From Euborellia annulipes (lineage: Eukaryota > Arthropoda > Insecta > Dermaptera > Anisolabididae): a DNA stretch of 64,000 nucleotides. Where the stretch lies: the NCBI GenBank assembly GCA_023213315.1, contig JAKCPI010005468.1:17852-81851 (forward strand), written 5' to 3'. Both the position numbers and the translations under genes were made by a program. Shown here piece by piece: positions 34,068 through 44,710 of this stretch (the stretch's first letter is position 1; each line of letters starts with the position of its first letter). Under the pieces are notes generated by a model. It searched no databases. It was not told the origin of the DNA and saw only the letters and a list, made by a program, of their open reading frames with translations.

Positions 34068-34327
34068 AGCCCTCGGGGCTTGGTGGCCTAACTTAAATAT
34101 AAAATTTCAACCTCCTAGGTCTTTTCGTTCTTGAGATATTTTGTTCACAGACCACACACACACACACACACACAGACAGACCATGTCGCGAAAACCACTT
34201 TTTTGGATTCAGGGGACCTCAAAACGTGAAGATCCATCAAAATCTCGACATCGAATTTTTGACATGAAACCAATACTTTCTCTCTCTATATATATTAACA
34301 TATATATAGAGGTAAGAGAAAGTAAAA
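34068..34327 (+). mobile_element. SINE S1 start fused to a DHX right half
   Basis: 34068-34083 matches the first bases of S1 (GCCCTCGGGGCTTGGTG), then switches abruptly to DHX GCCTAACTTAAATATAAAAT and continues to the end hairpin and GGTAAGAGAAAGTAAAAA. The CA tract is short (about 14 units). The junction points to template switching or to deletion between neighbouring repeats. Confidence 0.75.
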
Positions 34328-34928
34328 AAAAATTAGTTATAACAAAAATTAAAACAAGGTTTCCATATTTGCACCCCTTCCTCTATGAATATGCATGGGT
34401 AGTTAATAAAACACCTCCAAATTCCAATATTTAGAATCTGTGGTTTGCTTTAGAGGATTTTTGGAAAAATTAATCGAAAAGTCTCTCATTAGTGAGTTGG
34501 ACTGCCTAGCAAATAAAAACTATGATTTTATTTTTTATTCAACTTCCGAAAAAGTAATTTTGTTTCACTTTTGTTTATAAAATGATCACCATTGATTTGA
34601 TGATGATTTTCTAGCTGTTGGCGACTTTGTCACCTCGTTAATTAATTACTCATCTTCTTATTGGGTTGCCAAGTCCAAGTGGCGCAATGACAGCGACAGA
34701 CGACCAGGTTGTTTCAAGGCATCACAGCTTTTTCTTGTCAACTGAGCCTTCAAACGATTTTAATGGACTGTAGCCAGACGGAAGGGACGGAGAAACTTAC
34801 AATTCCATCCGTGTAAAAATAAATAGGTAACAAAGTTGCACCACTTTTCTTAAATAAAGTCAATCATAATATAAACTTGCTTATGTTAATTTAATTTAAT
34901 TTTTTTGTCATTTCAACTACTGTGTGGT
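34328..34928. other. Non-coding stretch with a possible regulatory island (34600-34800)
   Basis: Balanced composition with GTTGGCGACTTTGTCACCTC, the homeodomain-type TTAATTAATTA and GTGGCGCAATGACAGCGACA. No repeat match, no frame. Confidence 0.3.
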
Positions 34929-35100
34929 GCTCTCGGGGATGGTGTAGGGGGTTAGCGTGCTAACCATCAAATACCGAGGGTCGCGGAATCGGACCCCCAG
35001 GCAGTCCGATGATTTTATTTATCTAAGCCATTTGGATACCAAATGGCTTAAATAAGAACGCCTGGACCCCAAATATATATATATATTATATTATAAACAA
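34929..35100 (+). mobile_element. SINE S1, 3'-shortened
   Basis: CTCTCGGGGATGGTGTAGGG, GTTAGCGTGCTAACC, ATCGGACCCCCAGGCAGTCC, AAATGGCTTAAATAAGAACG and GCCTGGACCCC, ending in a TA repeat instead of the usual tail. Confidence 0.75.
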
Positions 35101-35197
35101 TATATATTATTGATATAAGATAAGGTGGCTGTAGATATCAGTTGATACAGGGCAGAGGAGTTGGCAGCCAATTTTAGAGCCTCTATATTAAATAAAA

Positions 35198-35263
35198 ACT
35201 CTCAATCTGGATACGTTTCGGCTTTATTCTACTAAGGCCATTCATCAGTCCCATTAGAGCTGG
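35198..35263 (-). ncRNA. Hammerhead-like ribozyme motif, left arm
   Basis: Minus strand: CCAGCTCTAATGGGA, CTGATGA, a stem beginning ATGGCC and ending GCC, GAA, ACGTA, then TCC. It has one extra A after CTGATGA compared with the right arm, so its fold is weaker. Confidence 0.4.
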
Positions 35264-35829
35264 AAAGACATACATTAATATATAAAGATGACAGTTACAA
35301 AATACAAATAAAATTATTTTATATAAAATATAAAAATCTCACAGTATTAATATATAGAGTTGTTATATTGGAATATTTTTTATATACATTAGTTGGTATA
35401 TAAATAATTTCTATTTTGTATGCTTCCAGTTTTTAATACGTGTGTATACGTCTAAGTAACAATTTGATTTGATCAGATATTTCTTGTCTATAATAACAAC
35501 GCAAATATGTTATATAAATATTTATTTCGGCTTCTCACCTCAGGCAATGTCCTAATAATAAGGGTCATTGATATAATCCCATCTTATTGAAAAATATATT
35601 TGTAAATTTAAGAAATATCTGATCAAATCAAATTGTTACTTAGACGTATACACACGTATTAAAAACTGGAAGCATACAAATAGAAATTATTTATATACCA
35701 ACTAATGTATATAAAAAATATTCCAATATAACAACTCTATATATTAATACTGTGAGATTTTTATATTTTATATAAAATATTTTATTTGTATTTTGTAACT
35801 GTCATCTTTATATATTAATGTATGTCTTT

Positions 35830-35893
35830 CCAGCTCTAATGGGACTGATGATGGCCTTATAGAATAAAGCCGAAACGTATCCAGAATTGAGAG
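35830..35893 (+). ncRNA. Hammerhead-like ribozyme motif, right arm
   Basis: In type I order: stem I strand CCAGCTCTAATGGGA; core CTGATGA; stem II GGC...GCC with a long AT loop; core GAA; a minimal palindromic stem III ACGT with cleavage-type UA; then TCCAGAATTGAGAG. GGA pairs with TCC, and AGCTCT pairs with AGAGTT across an internal loop, as in natural type I ribozymes. One unpaired U follows CTGATGA, which is not canonical. Very short palindromic stem III is described for Penelope-type hammerheads that act as dimers. Self-cleavage is an inference. Confidence 0.5.
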
Positions 35894-35946
35894 TTTTTAT
35901 TTAATATAGAGGCTCTAAAATTGGCTGCCAACTCCTCTGTCCTGTA

Positions 35947-36170
35947 CAATATATATATTATATAAATATTTTAAACTTTAATTTATCTTTATGATATTTA
36001 AAAAAAAATCACACCAATAATAAATATAGTATTTATTTAAATACCTACTAATGACGTAAATTTTGTTCATTTGAATTTGAATTTATATATATATATGAAG
36101 ATATTTATAGCATGGACGGAACAGAAGACGGGATGACTAAAATATACATAGGTAAGAGAAAGTAAAAAGA
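35947..36170. mobile_element. Repeat B edge joined to a DHX end
   Basis: 36090-36140 is the inverted left edge of repeat B (ATGGACGGAACAGAAGACGG), directly followed by DHX's terminal TACATAGGTAAGAGAAAGTA at about 36145-36168. Confidence 0.6.
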
Positions 36171-36920
36171 TATGTTTAAGAAAGGAAAATGTTTTAATGT
36201 GTTCAAATAAGGTAAAATAAATAAAAAAGTAATTTTTTTTTAATAACTCGTATATCCCCCTCTCCCCATTTCTCCCCTTTCTAACCAAGGATGACATACC
36301 CTAGTATATAAAATACTTAATAATTAATTTAATATTCAAGTGATCCCGAGACATCAGAGTATGGAACGTCCCCAGGTAGCCATCGGTATTTTGCATTTAA
36401 AAATAATAAATAAAATTTAAAAACTCCTAAATGGCCTCTGTCTCCCCCGAAAGGGCAAAATTAATAAAAAAAGAAAAAAAAATCCAATTTAATTAATTCA
36501 AAATTGAATTTTTTTTTATCATTTTTGGTCTATAAATAAAAATCATATTATAATAATTACCTATAATAAAACGCTCCAGAAGGGTGAGTTGGCTAAGGTT
36601 GTGTTCGGGGTCATTTGCACTATATAATTATTCACTGTAAGTCATACACTGCTGAGAAGAGAGGAGAGCCCCAGCTAGCGCCTGCCTGATCTCTCTTGAA
36701 CTCGACTGAGAAACAAGTCGTTGTCTCTGAAAAAGAAAAAAATAAATAAATCATCAAAATACTTCAAGTTAAGCAAGAATGAGGGAAATTGAGCCTAGGA
36801 TGGGTGTCCCGAGAAACAAGACTCTTAACAATAGATTGTATTTTTAGAATGGCATATATATATAGGCCTATAAGTAAAACAATGAATATGTACTGTATGT
36901 GTTGGTGTGGGTCAAAGTTA
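36171..36920. repeat. Diverged duplicate of the 0.69-1.40 kb region
   Basis: Shares, in order, a C-rich CCCCCTCTCCCC block, AATTTAATATTCAAG, TAATTACCTATAATAAA, GGGTGAGTTGGC, CTCGACTGAGAAA, TTGTCTCTG and TATATAGGCCTATA with 690-1400. The intervening bases differ much. Confidence 0.45.
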
Positions 36921-37014
36921 ATATAAATATTAACATCTATTATGCGGTAATATCAAAAGTTTATTTATTTCAAGCAGTCAACATTTAAAATGCAAGTTTG
37001 AAACTAGGGTGCTA

Positions 37015-37133
37015 TGGGAAACTAAATATATCTCGACACAAAAAATCTGGTGTGACAGCACGGTGCACAACTTTCTCTTACCGAAGGGTAAGAGAAAGTT
37101 GTGTGCTGTGCGCCAGTCACACCAGATTTTTTT
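37015..37133 (-). mobile_element. DHX large-hairpin end only
   Basis: GGAAACTAAATATATCTCGA, CAAAAAATCTGGTGTGACAG, CTTACCGAAGGGTAAG at the loop, GTGCGCCAGTCACACCAGAT. In this copy the hairpin is almost perfectly symmetrical. Confidence 0.8.
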
Positions 37134-37365
37134 GCTTGATATCAAATGACATTTAGTCAAGGAAAAACGCCATTGACCGAAAAATTTAAAATATAATATG
37201 CAGCCCCTATGATTTATAAATTTTAAATTTTTTTCATTTATCAATGTTAAAATTTTTATATCATACAAAAGTATATTATTTGAAAAAATTTGATTTTTGC
37301 ACAAAGCCTCAAAAAATACGAAACTTATTTTTCAAAAAATCATTAAAAAAATTACTCCATTTCAA

Positions 37366-37632
37366 GTTATTATTATTATTATTTTTTTTTAACATTCAAC
37401 ACTTTTTCTCATTCACACTCACATTCACACAGTTTTTTCGGCAACTTAGGCCATATAAGACTTGATGATAACCGTTATTTCATGAAGATATCTATTGGGG
37501 GTCCAGGCATTTCTATTTAAGCCATTTGGTATCCAAATGGCTTAAATAAAATCATCGGACTGCCTGGTGTCCGAACCCGCAACGTTTGGTATAGGAGGAT
37601 AGCACGCTAACCTATACACCAAGCCCCGAGGG
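37366..37632 (-). mobile_element. SINE S1, full copy
   Basis: Minus strand has GGGGCTTGGTGTATAGG, GGGTTCGGACACCAGGCAG, GCCATTTGG hairpin, GGCCTAAGTTGCCGAAAAAA and a GTGTGAATGTGAG tail. Flanking CCATTTCAA at 37357-37365 and 37633-37641 is the target duplication. Confidence 0.85.
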
Positions 37633-37685
37633 CCATTTCAATTTATGTGGAGTATCTCTCACAACTAATAATAATAATTAACTAA

Positions 37686-37990
37686 ATTAATTGTGGAAGT
37701 TTACTCCTTATCGGAATAGCACGTTCTTTATGCAAAATTTTAATAAAAAATAATAAATATTTTTTTATTTTCAGGATTTTTATTAATTTGATGACTGATG
37801 TGCACAATACTACCAGTTTCGGTAGTAATAATATCAAACGTTTAATTTACCAGTTTCGGTGGTATTGTGCACATCAGTCATCAAATTAATAAAAATCCTG
37901 AAAATAAAAAATATTTATTACTTTTTTTTTAATAAAATTTTGCAGGAAGAACCTGCTATTCCGATAAGGAGTAAACTTCCACAATTAATT
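37686..37990. mobile_element. Penelope-like inverted repeat, short
   Basis: Arms of about 130 bp: 37686-37814 (TTAATTGTGGAAGTTTACTC ... GTGCACAATACTACC) and 37858-37990 (GGTGGTATTGTGCACATCAG ... GAGTAAACTTCCACAATTAA), with a 43-bp spacer containing two ACCAGTTTCGG blocks. The TTTCGG/CCGAAAC motif links it to the Penelope-like family. Confidence 0.7.
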
Positions 37991-39000
37991 TAGTCTTATT
38001 CTCTTACAAATTCCAAACTAATAATAATTTTTATTAAATAAATAAATAATTTTGGAAATAGCCAATTATTTTTAGCAAATATATTATATGTAATAGGCTA
38101 CAATATAATTGAAAAGTATTACACATTTTGAATTCTTTATAAAAATTTTCTGTAGTTTTGTATAATTTTTGTATTTTTTTCTTTATTTGAAGGGAGATTG
38201 GGATTGTAAATTAAAAAAAATTCTAGCTCCTTCCAAAACCAAATCACAAGACCTTGGCAGAACCAAACATGAACTAATTCTCCAGCTGGGGATAGAAAAG
38301 CATTGTTTTTTTTCTGATTAATTTCTTAAGACTAATTAGGTCTTTCCCAATTAAAATTTGCCTACTTTTTCATTTAATAAAAATGATTATGTAATAGTTC
38401 CGGGACATTCTAATTGATCAAAGGATCAAAAAAATTGGAAATTGTATTTATTTATATACTAAATAATAATTAACATAAATAGAGAGAAGCTTGGAATTAT
38501 ATGAAAATGATAAGAAGGTAGTTAATGGTAATTGAGGAGGGGAGGGGGGGATTATATTCCACTGTGCCCCAATTCGATATAACTAATGATGACAAAGGAG
38601 GAGGGTTCTTTCTATAGATTATCTTCCATTCGTCATTCTTACGATGGAGTCAGCATTTAACTAATGTGTTTATAAATGAATTAAGGTAAAATTTCATTTG
38701 GGGCACGAGGCTGTCATCCGACACCCGAAACGATGATTTTGTCATTAATAATTTAGTATTTTTTTTTTTTTTTTTTTTTGTTCTAAATTTATATTTATTT
38801 ATTCATTCTCTCTTATTATATGATTTATCAAACTTGTTGTTGATAACTGCAATTTTTCATTTCTTAAATAAATATTTAAATTTTCTTGGTTTATTAAGCG
38901 AGATAAATCAATAATAATTAAGAAATTATCCTATTAAACATGAAGTGATTCAATAGTGGCTGAGTTTAATATTTTACTCCGATTATATATGGACTAGGCT
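37991..39000. other. AT-rich stretch with one Penelope-like motif
   Basis: 38707-38733 reads GGCTGTCATCCGACACCCGA then AACGATG, a degenerate CTG..GAAACG block. The rest is AT-rich with a T run at 38759-38779. Confidence 0.4.
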
Positions 39001-39004
39001 CAAG

Positions 39005-39163
39005 GGCAGGATCCAGAGGTGTTTCTGGGGCGGGGGGTAATCTGGTGTGACTGGTCACACAGCACACAATTTTTTCTTAATTTCAGTAATTTAAAGACGC
39101 ATTTTATACTTGTTTGTCAGAATATAAATACAAATCAAATTTTTAAGTATTAATTTTTAAAAC
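39005..39163 (+). mobile_element. hAT-like MITE, left part
   Basis: CAAGGGCAGGATCCAGAGGT, a G run, GGTGTGACTGGTCACACAGC, TTAATTTCAGTAATTTAAAG and AAATACAAATCAAATTTTTA match 1410-1563 in order. The right terminus is lost. Confidence 0.7.
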
Positions 39164-40585
39164 ACAGATTGAAAAACAGTTTTAGAGTAATGTAATAATC
39201 AGTGGTAGCTCGTTATTAATATTTTGGATATTACAGTAATCATAACATTTTGTTTTCCGTTTTCTTTATTTCTCTGAAATTAATATTTAAAAACAATATG
39301 TAGTTAATTTAGTTTATGATTATTCAATTAATAAAAAAAATATTCGTCAATTTTAAAAATTATTAAATTAAAAATAAATCACCAGAATATCACTAAAATT
39401 TACAACGTCGCCATGTTGTTTATTTTTTTAAGCCATAGTCTTAACTCGGGCGGTGCAATTAAGCATAAATGCGTTAAGGTGCCGAATAAAGAGATAAAAA
39501 ATCATTCAGAATCAATTTTTGACTTTATTTTTTTTGAAATTAATTTTAATAAATAGCATCATTATATTTATACCAAATTATTTATGGGGACTTGTATTTA
39601 GATGGGAAGAATTAAAAAATTACGTTTATATTATGATTCAAAGTATACTAGCCTACTTATTTTATATGAATAATTCGTTAATTCAAGTGAATTTCCCGAT
39701 ATATACTGAGTCAGTTGGATACAAGAGAGAGTGAGAGAGAGGGGAACGTGGGGGCGGAGATAACAAGCCGTGAGTCGTGTCAGTCAAATTCGAGCATTAC
39801 TTGCCAGAGCGCAAGGATTAATCTAACAAGCTGCCAGAAGGAACAGCCACTGCTGGTTATGCAGCTTCCCTTCTCTCTCTCCTTTGCTTCTCTTGTTCCT
39901 CATGTTCTTGCTTACTTAATTATTTACTTAGTAAGTTCCTTACGCCTTACAAGACTCAGCTCAGATGTAACTTTAAGGCCCTTATAAACAAACAAACATT
40001 TATCCCCCTCGTTATTCGAGAAATCATTCAAAACAGAGATTTTGAAATATGTATTTTTTCGAAATAAAGATGAATGCAGCAATTGACCATTTATAAAATC
40101 TTTTTTTATGTATTTAAAAGATAATTTGGATACATTTTTTTTTATTGCCAGGAAAATGGAACGAGTAGAATTAAGATAAATTCTATAAAGCTATGAAATT
40201 TATTTTGATAGTATTTTTGTGTAGTAATGATGTATTAAATGAGTTTATTTTTTTGGTGCTAACTCTTTCTTTCTGCCAAGAGAAAGCAAAACCAATAATA
40301 TTCATTTGTGTTAATAAATAATAATTATTATTATATGATCGGCATATATATATATAATTTGTTATTGAATAATATTCATTATAATTTTTATGCAAATGAT
40401 TTGGTTTTTTTTTCGTTTATGCATGAATTATCAATTTTGTTTTAATGAGATAAGCTTATATAAAAAACTAAATACCTGGGCTTGGAGTTGGAAAATAAAG
40501 GAGATGCTTGGAGAAATGTAATGGTTGAAATATAAAATCATTTGAAGTGTGCATATCGTGGTTAGAAGCCTTGTTTGAGGAGAGA
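39164..40585. other. AT-rich stretch with a small even-composition part
   Basis: 39720-39980 contains an AG run and CGTGGGGGCGGAGATAACAA, TTGCCAGAGCGCAAGG; 39715 opens a 90-codon frame with no recognisable domain. No repeat match. Confidence 0.35.
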
Positions 40586-40589
40586 GGGA

Positions 40590-40705
40590 AGTTTTCATGT
40601 AACATTTTGAAAGACAGACGCTTACTGAGGCGGCGACGGCGCCGTCACTACCGTCGGCTCCGATTGTCGCCTTAACCGAGCTCAAGCGAAGAAAGCCGAA
40701 TGTTT
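40590..40705. promoter_or_regulatory. Short CpG-rich block
   Basis: GGCGGCGACGGCGCCGTCAC and ACCGTCGGCTCCGATTGTCG within AT-rich sequence. The overlapping 84-codon minus frame is unsupported. Possible promoter or enhancer core. Confidence 0.25.
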
Positions 40706-41395
40706 CCGAAGTGTGTGTGTATATGTGAATGAGTTTGATTGTTGTAAATATTCTTTAAATATTCTCAATAATGGACTTTGTAATAAACTTTAATGAATAA
40801 ATTTCACTAATGAAAAAAAGCAGAAAATGTTAGTATGATTTTAATTAATAATAATTCATTGATTCATTTTTAAAATATTTTAAATATAAAAATATTTAAA
40901 TAAAATAGTCTAGTAAAAGTACCATATGAATATATTGTTTGTTTGTTTTTTTTTTTGACAAATTCGCTTTATCTCTCAACCTGGTGGACGCTAGTGAGCC
41001 AAATAAATATAGGGAGCAAAAAGTGAGAAAAATTTACCAGATAAAGGGTTGTAGAACGGACAGAAATTAAAAAATATAAGTATGTAATAGAGAAGTGTAC
41101 CAGGTAAAAGTTTTAAATAGTGTAATAAATAAAAAAATGATTTATATTATTTAAAATTTATTCATTAGAAGTGGAGGGGGGGGGGCGTGAATCGTTAATA
41201 AACCGAAACAATTTTCTGTCTAACCCCCTGTTCTTACAAAATCCGTATTTAAATCAAGAAAACAAAATTCAATTGTTATTCAAAATGAAAAAAAAATCTC
41301 GTATGACTGTAGAGGCGTCACACACACAGACGTAATTCCAAAAGAATATTTGAGAAAGTTTTGGGGAAGTCATTTCGGATTTATTTAAATTTTAT
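40706..41395. other. AT-rich stretch, nothing recognised
   Basis: Contains a G run at 41177-41187 and GTATGACTGTAGAGGCGTC at 41301-41319, vaguely like the edge of the next repeat. Confidence 0.4.
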
Positions 41396-41525
41396 ATTAT
41401 AAACTGTAAAAATTAATTAAATTAAACACCTTTTGGCCAAATTTGAGAGACATATTTGTATGAAAATTTTAAGAAATTTTAAGTTTGCCCCCCCCCTCCA
41501 AGAAAAAGTTGAAATGACGCCACTG
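41396..41525. mobile_element. hAT-like repeat right end
   Basis: TTTTGGCCAAATTTGAGAGA, a C run, AAGAAAAAGTTGAAATGACG and terminal CCACTG, shared with 5500-5632. Its end CAGTGGCGTCATTTCAAC is of hAT type. Confidence 0.55.
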
Positions 41526-42640
41526 TGTGACTGGTCGCACAACACACCACAAGAAAGAAAAAATATTTTCATAAAATTTTTTTTTGAAGATCATACATTC
41601 TGAATTAAAAATAAATTGGGGTTCATAAATTATCGAATCTATTTAGTATACCTTTCAAAAATTAGTCATTTCTCTAATGAAACTGAATTATTTAAAAAAA
41701 AAGTAAAAGTATTCAAACCAAATCAACATACATTTTTTAGAAGGGTGGGGGTGCAAGTTAATTATAACATCTGCGTTTTGGTTTGAATGTTGAGTTGATT
41801 CAGATGGAAATAAAAAGCAAACAGGGTGGTTGGTTGGGTATCTTTTGCAAGAAAAAGAAGAGCAAGGCAAGCAAGTCGGTCGGGTGGGTCGGGTGTATGA
41901 GAAGCCGGGTGTGCATGTATGCGTGTATGCGTGTTTGCGTGTATGTGTGTGTGTGCATGCGAGTGTGAGCGCGAATGAATTAGCCGGCGGGTCGGAAGGA
42001 GCCTCGGTCGGCCGTTGCTTCAGCCTTTCTGGGCCGTGGGTTTCACTCTATAGAGGATTCAGTTGAAAACTCGAGAAATTCATTAATCACCCTGCTAGCG
42101 CTAAGAGAGGGACTCGGCCGTCACACGGAAATCTTCCCCGAAAATAAAATAAGAGAGAGAAAAAGCCCAGTGTACTACTACTACCAGCCTCTACCTCCCT
42201 CTTTCTCTACTGCTGCCACCGAGAAAGAGACAAATGATTTTCACAATAATCAAAAAGCATCAGCAAACTCGACGCGCACAAAAATAACCTCTCGTGTTTG
42301 GAGGTGCAGCTCAAAAGCCCACCCCGAAAAGGGTTGCCCAAGTAGGTCACTCGTATTGTTCTGTTCCTCTGCCAAAAATCAGAAAAGAAAGCCAATTCAT
42401 TATTGCAAGGTCTCCTTTCTCTGTGATGACGGTGACGTGTACAAACACTACGTGCCTATGAATTTTCTCCAACTCTCCCGACAGTTTGTTGTACTTTGTA
42501 GTTGCTCCTCATTTTTTTCTCTCTCTCTGAATTTGATCAGTAAAAAGCATCTTGAATATTTCCCTCCAAGTTAGACATAGAAGAGAGAGAGAATCATAAA
42601 TCTTTCTCCGTCAACAAAATCCGGTTGTTATTCGAATTAA
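41526..42640. promoter_or_regulatory. Even-composition block, possible promoter/5' exon
   Basis: From about 41840 to 42580 composition rises (GGGTGGGTCGGGTGTATGAG, GCCGGCGGGTCGGAAGGAGC, GGGACTCGGCCGTCACACGG). A TATAGAGGATTCAGTTG at 42050-42066 resembles TATA plus initiator. A 134-codon plus frame at 42170-42574 starts MYYYYQPLPPSFSTAATEKE; it has no domain I recognise and biased composition, so it is listed only as a possibility. Confidence 0.25.
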
Positions 42641-42998
42641 ATACTCCCTTTACTTTTTTTTTTTTTTTTTTTGTTTTTTATAATATTATATTTTATTAAA
42701 AAAAAAAAAAAAAAAAAAAAAATAGACGCTTCATCTTATATTTTTTTTTTCATCTTTCGAATTTTAATTTATTTTTATTTCCAGTGGAATACACATTAAA
42801 GAAAATGCAAATTTAAAAGATAAGCGTATATAGAGAGCTTGATAAGTCGGATTAAGAATGCTTTTAAGTTTGTAAATTGGAATAGAGTAGTCTTGCTAAT
42901 CCGGCCTAAACGGGACTGGCCTTATGCCGGATTTTGAAAATACCGGATTACCTGTTTATCCGTTAACTTTTACAAACAACTGAATGGCAATGCATTGG

Positions 42999-43556
42999 CT
43001 ACACTGTAAAAAAAAATCTGGTGTAACTGGTCGCACAGTACACAACTTTCTCTTACCTACGGTTATCGAAAGTTGTGTTCTGTGCTTTTGACACCAGATT
43101 TTTTTGTGTCGAGATATATAATATATTTAGTTTCCGACAGTATAGTACATTTGAATCCAATAAGTAAATTTATAATACATTTTAAGAGCATCTAAAAAAT
43201 AATTGATTTTTGAATTTTAAAACCGGGGGGGGGGGGGGGAATCAAAATTATTGGAGCGAATTTTGAGAAAATCAAAAAAGGGGGGGGGAAAAAAGTGGAA
43301 AAACTAGGCCTACATCATTAAAGTACTAGTACGCTTTGGAATATAAAATTTCAACCACCTAGCTCAATTCCTTCATGCTTTAAATTGGATATAGACACAC
43401 AGACAGACCATGTCGTAAAAATCACTTTTTTGGATTCAGGGACCTCAAAATGTGAAGATCCATCAAAATCTCGACATCGAATTTTTGACATGATTTCAAT
43501 ACTTTCTCACTCGATATATATATTACTATATATACATAGGTAAGAGAAAGTAAAAA
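42999..43556 (+). mobile_element. DHX repeat with internal deletions
   Basis: Full large hairpin (ATCTGGTGTAACTGGTCGCA to TTTGACACCAGATTTTTTT), loss of the X-box block, poly-G insertions at 43225 and 43280, AAAGTACTAGTACGC, CAGACAGACCATGTCG and the terminal hairpin. Preceded by CACTGTAAAAA. Confidence 0.85.
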
Positions 43557-43906
43557 CATACTAAATTTACTAAGTCTTAGTAAAAACCATTTACAAATGC
43601 ATTTACAAATTTACGAAAGCGGTTTAAAAATTAGAATGAAAATGTGTTGTAATTTTAGAGAGACATTTGAAAATTAGAGTGCAATTGTATGCTAATTTTA
43701 GAATTCCCAAAATGCTTTCGAAAAAATACAATTTTTAACGAAAATTTCTAAACACTATGTAAAATTACAATACATACTTTATTTTTTCGAAGAAAATTGT
43801 CATTTTAAATGGAAATATTTGAACGCATAAAATTGTAAATTTATTAGATAAACGCATCATTTACAAGGGAAATTTGTAAATTTTTTAATCCAAAACACAC
43901 TAAAAT
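43557..43906. other. Unique spacer between opposed DHX copies
   Basis: 350 bp of AT-rich sequence with TTTACAAAT-type sub-repeats; no frame, no match elsewhere. It is the middle of a larger palindromic composite bounded by CACTGT(T)AAAAA at both outer ends. Confidence 0.5.
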
Positions 43907-44607
43907 TAAGATTTTTTACTTTCTCTTACCTATGTATATATGTAATATATATATAGAAAGTATTGGATTCATGTCAAAAATTCGATGTCGAGATTTTGAT
44001 GGATATACACGTTTTGAGGTCCCCTGAATCCAAAAAAGTGGTTTTCGCGACATGGTCTGTCTGTCTGTGTGTGTGTGTGTGTGTGTGGGTGTCTGTGAAC
44101 AAAATATCTCAAGAACGAAAAGAGCTAGGAAGTTGAAATTTTATATTTAAGTTAGGCACCCCCATGGGACGTGACACGAAGCTTTTGAACAAAATCGACC
44201 AAAGAGTACTAGTACTTTACTGATGCACTTTTTCAGTTTTTTTCGATTTTCTCAAAATTTGCTCCAACGATTTTTTTTAAAATTCAAAAATCAATTATTT
44301 TTTAGATTCTCAATGAAATGTATATTCTCATTTTGTCATTGAAATCTTCTGAAGACCACTTTACTCTTGTTCTTCATAGGAAAGATAGGAATTTCTTCTA
44401 TGGTTGCTATGGTAACAAAATATAAATATTTTGCCATATTTATAAATTTTACATCTTGAAAATCGAATGAACCGTACTGTCGGAAACTAAATACATGTCG
44501 ACACAAAAAATCTGGTGTGACAAGCACAGTTCACAACTTTCGATTACCGAAGGTAAGAGAAAGTTGTGTGCTGTGCGACCAGTCACACCAGATTTTTTTA
44601 ACAGTGT
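43907..44607 (-). mobile_element. DHX repeat, full length
   Basis: TTTTTTACTTTCTCTTACC with AT hairpin, CGACATGGTCTGTCTGTC, GT tract, AAATATCTCAAGAACGAAAA, AGTACTAGTACTTTACTGAT, X-box GTTGCTATGGTAAC (44403-44416) and the large hairpin, ending TTTTTTTAACAGTG. Confidence 0.9.
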
Positions 44608-44710
44608 ATCATTGCTTTTATATCTTCCAAACACAAATTTCTTTTATCAACACGCCGTATTAGCCGGAATGCCGGAGTATCGAAGTCCGGATTAGCAAGA
44701 GTCTACTGTA

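Larger units (their letters stand above)
35146..35946. mobile_element. Large Penelope-like inverted repeat with hammerhead-like motifs
   Basis: Arms of about 340 bp (35146-35485 and 35610-35946), nearly identical when one is complemented, around a 124-bp spacer with TTATTTCGGCTTCTCACCTC. Each arm holds a hammerhead-like segment pointing inward to outward. Penelope-like elements are known for terminal repeats in direct or inverted arrangement and for hammerhead ribozymes in them; no reverse transcriptase is present, so this would be a solo or collapsed pair of termini. Confidence 0.7.
42883..44710. mobile_element. Pogo/Tigger-like MITE containing two DHX copies
   Basis: Left end TAGAGTAGTCTTGCTAATCC and right end GGATTAGCAAGAGTCTACTG(TA) are inverted repeats of the CAGTAGA...TAATCC type. 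About 115 bp of its own sequence remain at the left and 100 bp at the right; the rest is an insertion made of two opposed DHX copies. The right part also has TATTAGCCGGAATGCCGG, typical internal sub-repeats. Confidence 0.8.

Noticed and set aside
42170..42574. 134-codon plus frame as a gene
   Set aside because: The longest uninterrupted single-exon frame apart from the transposase, but composition is biased and no domain or neighbouring exon supports it; kept only as a note within the region.
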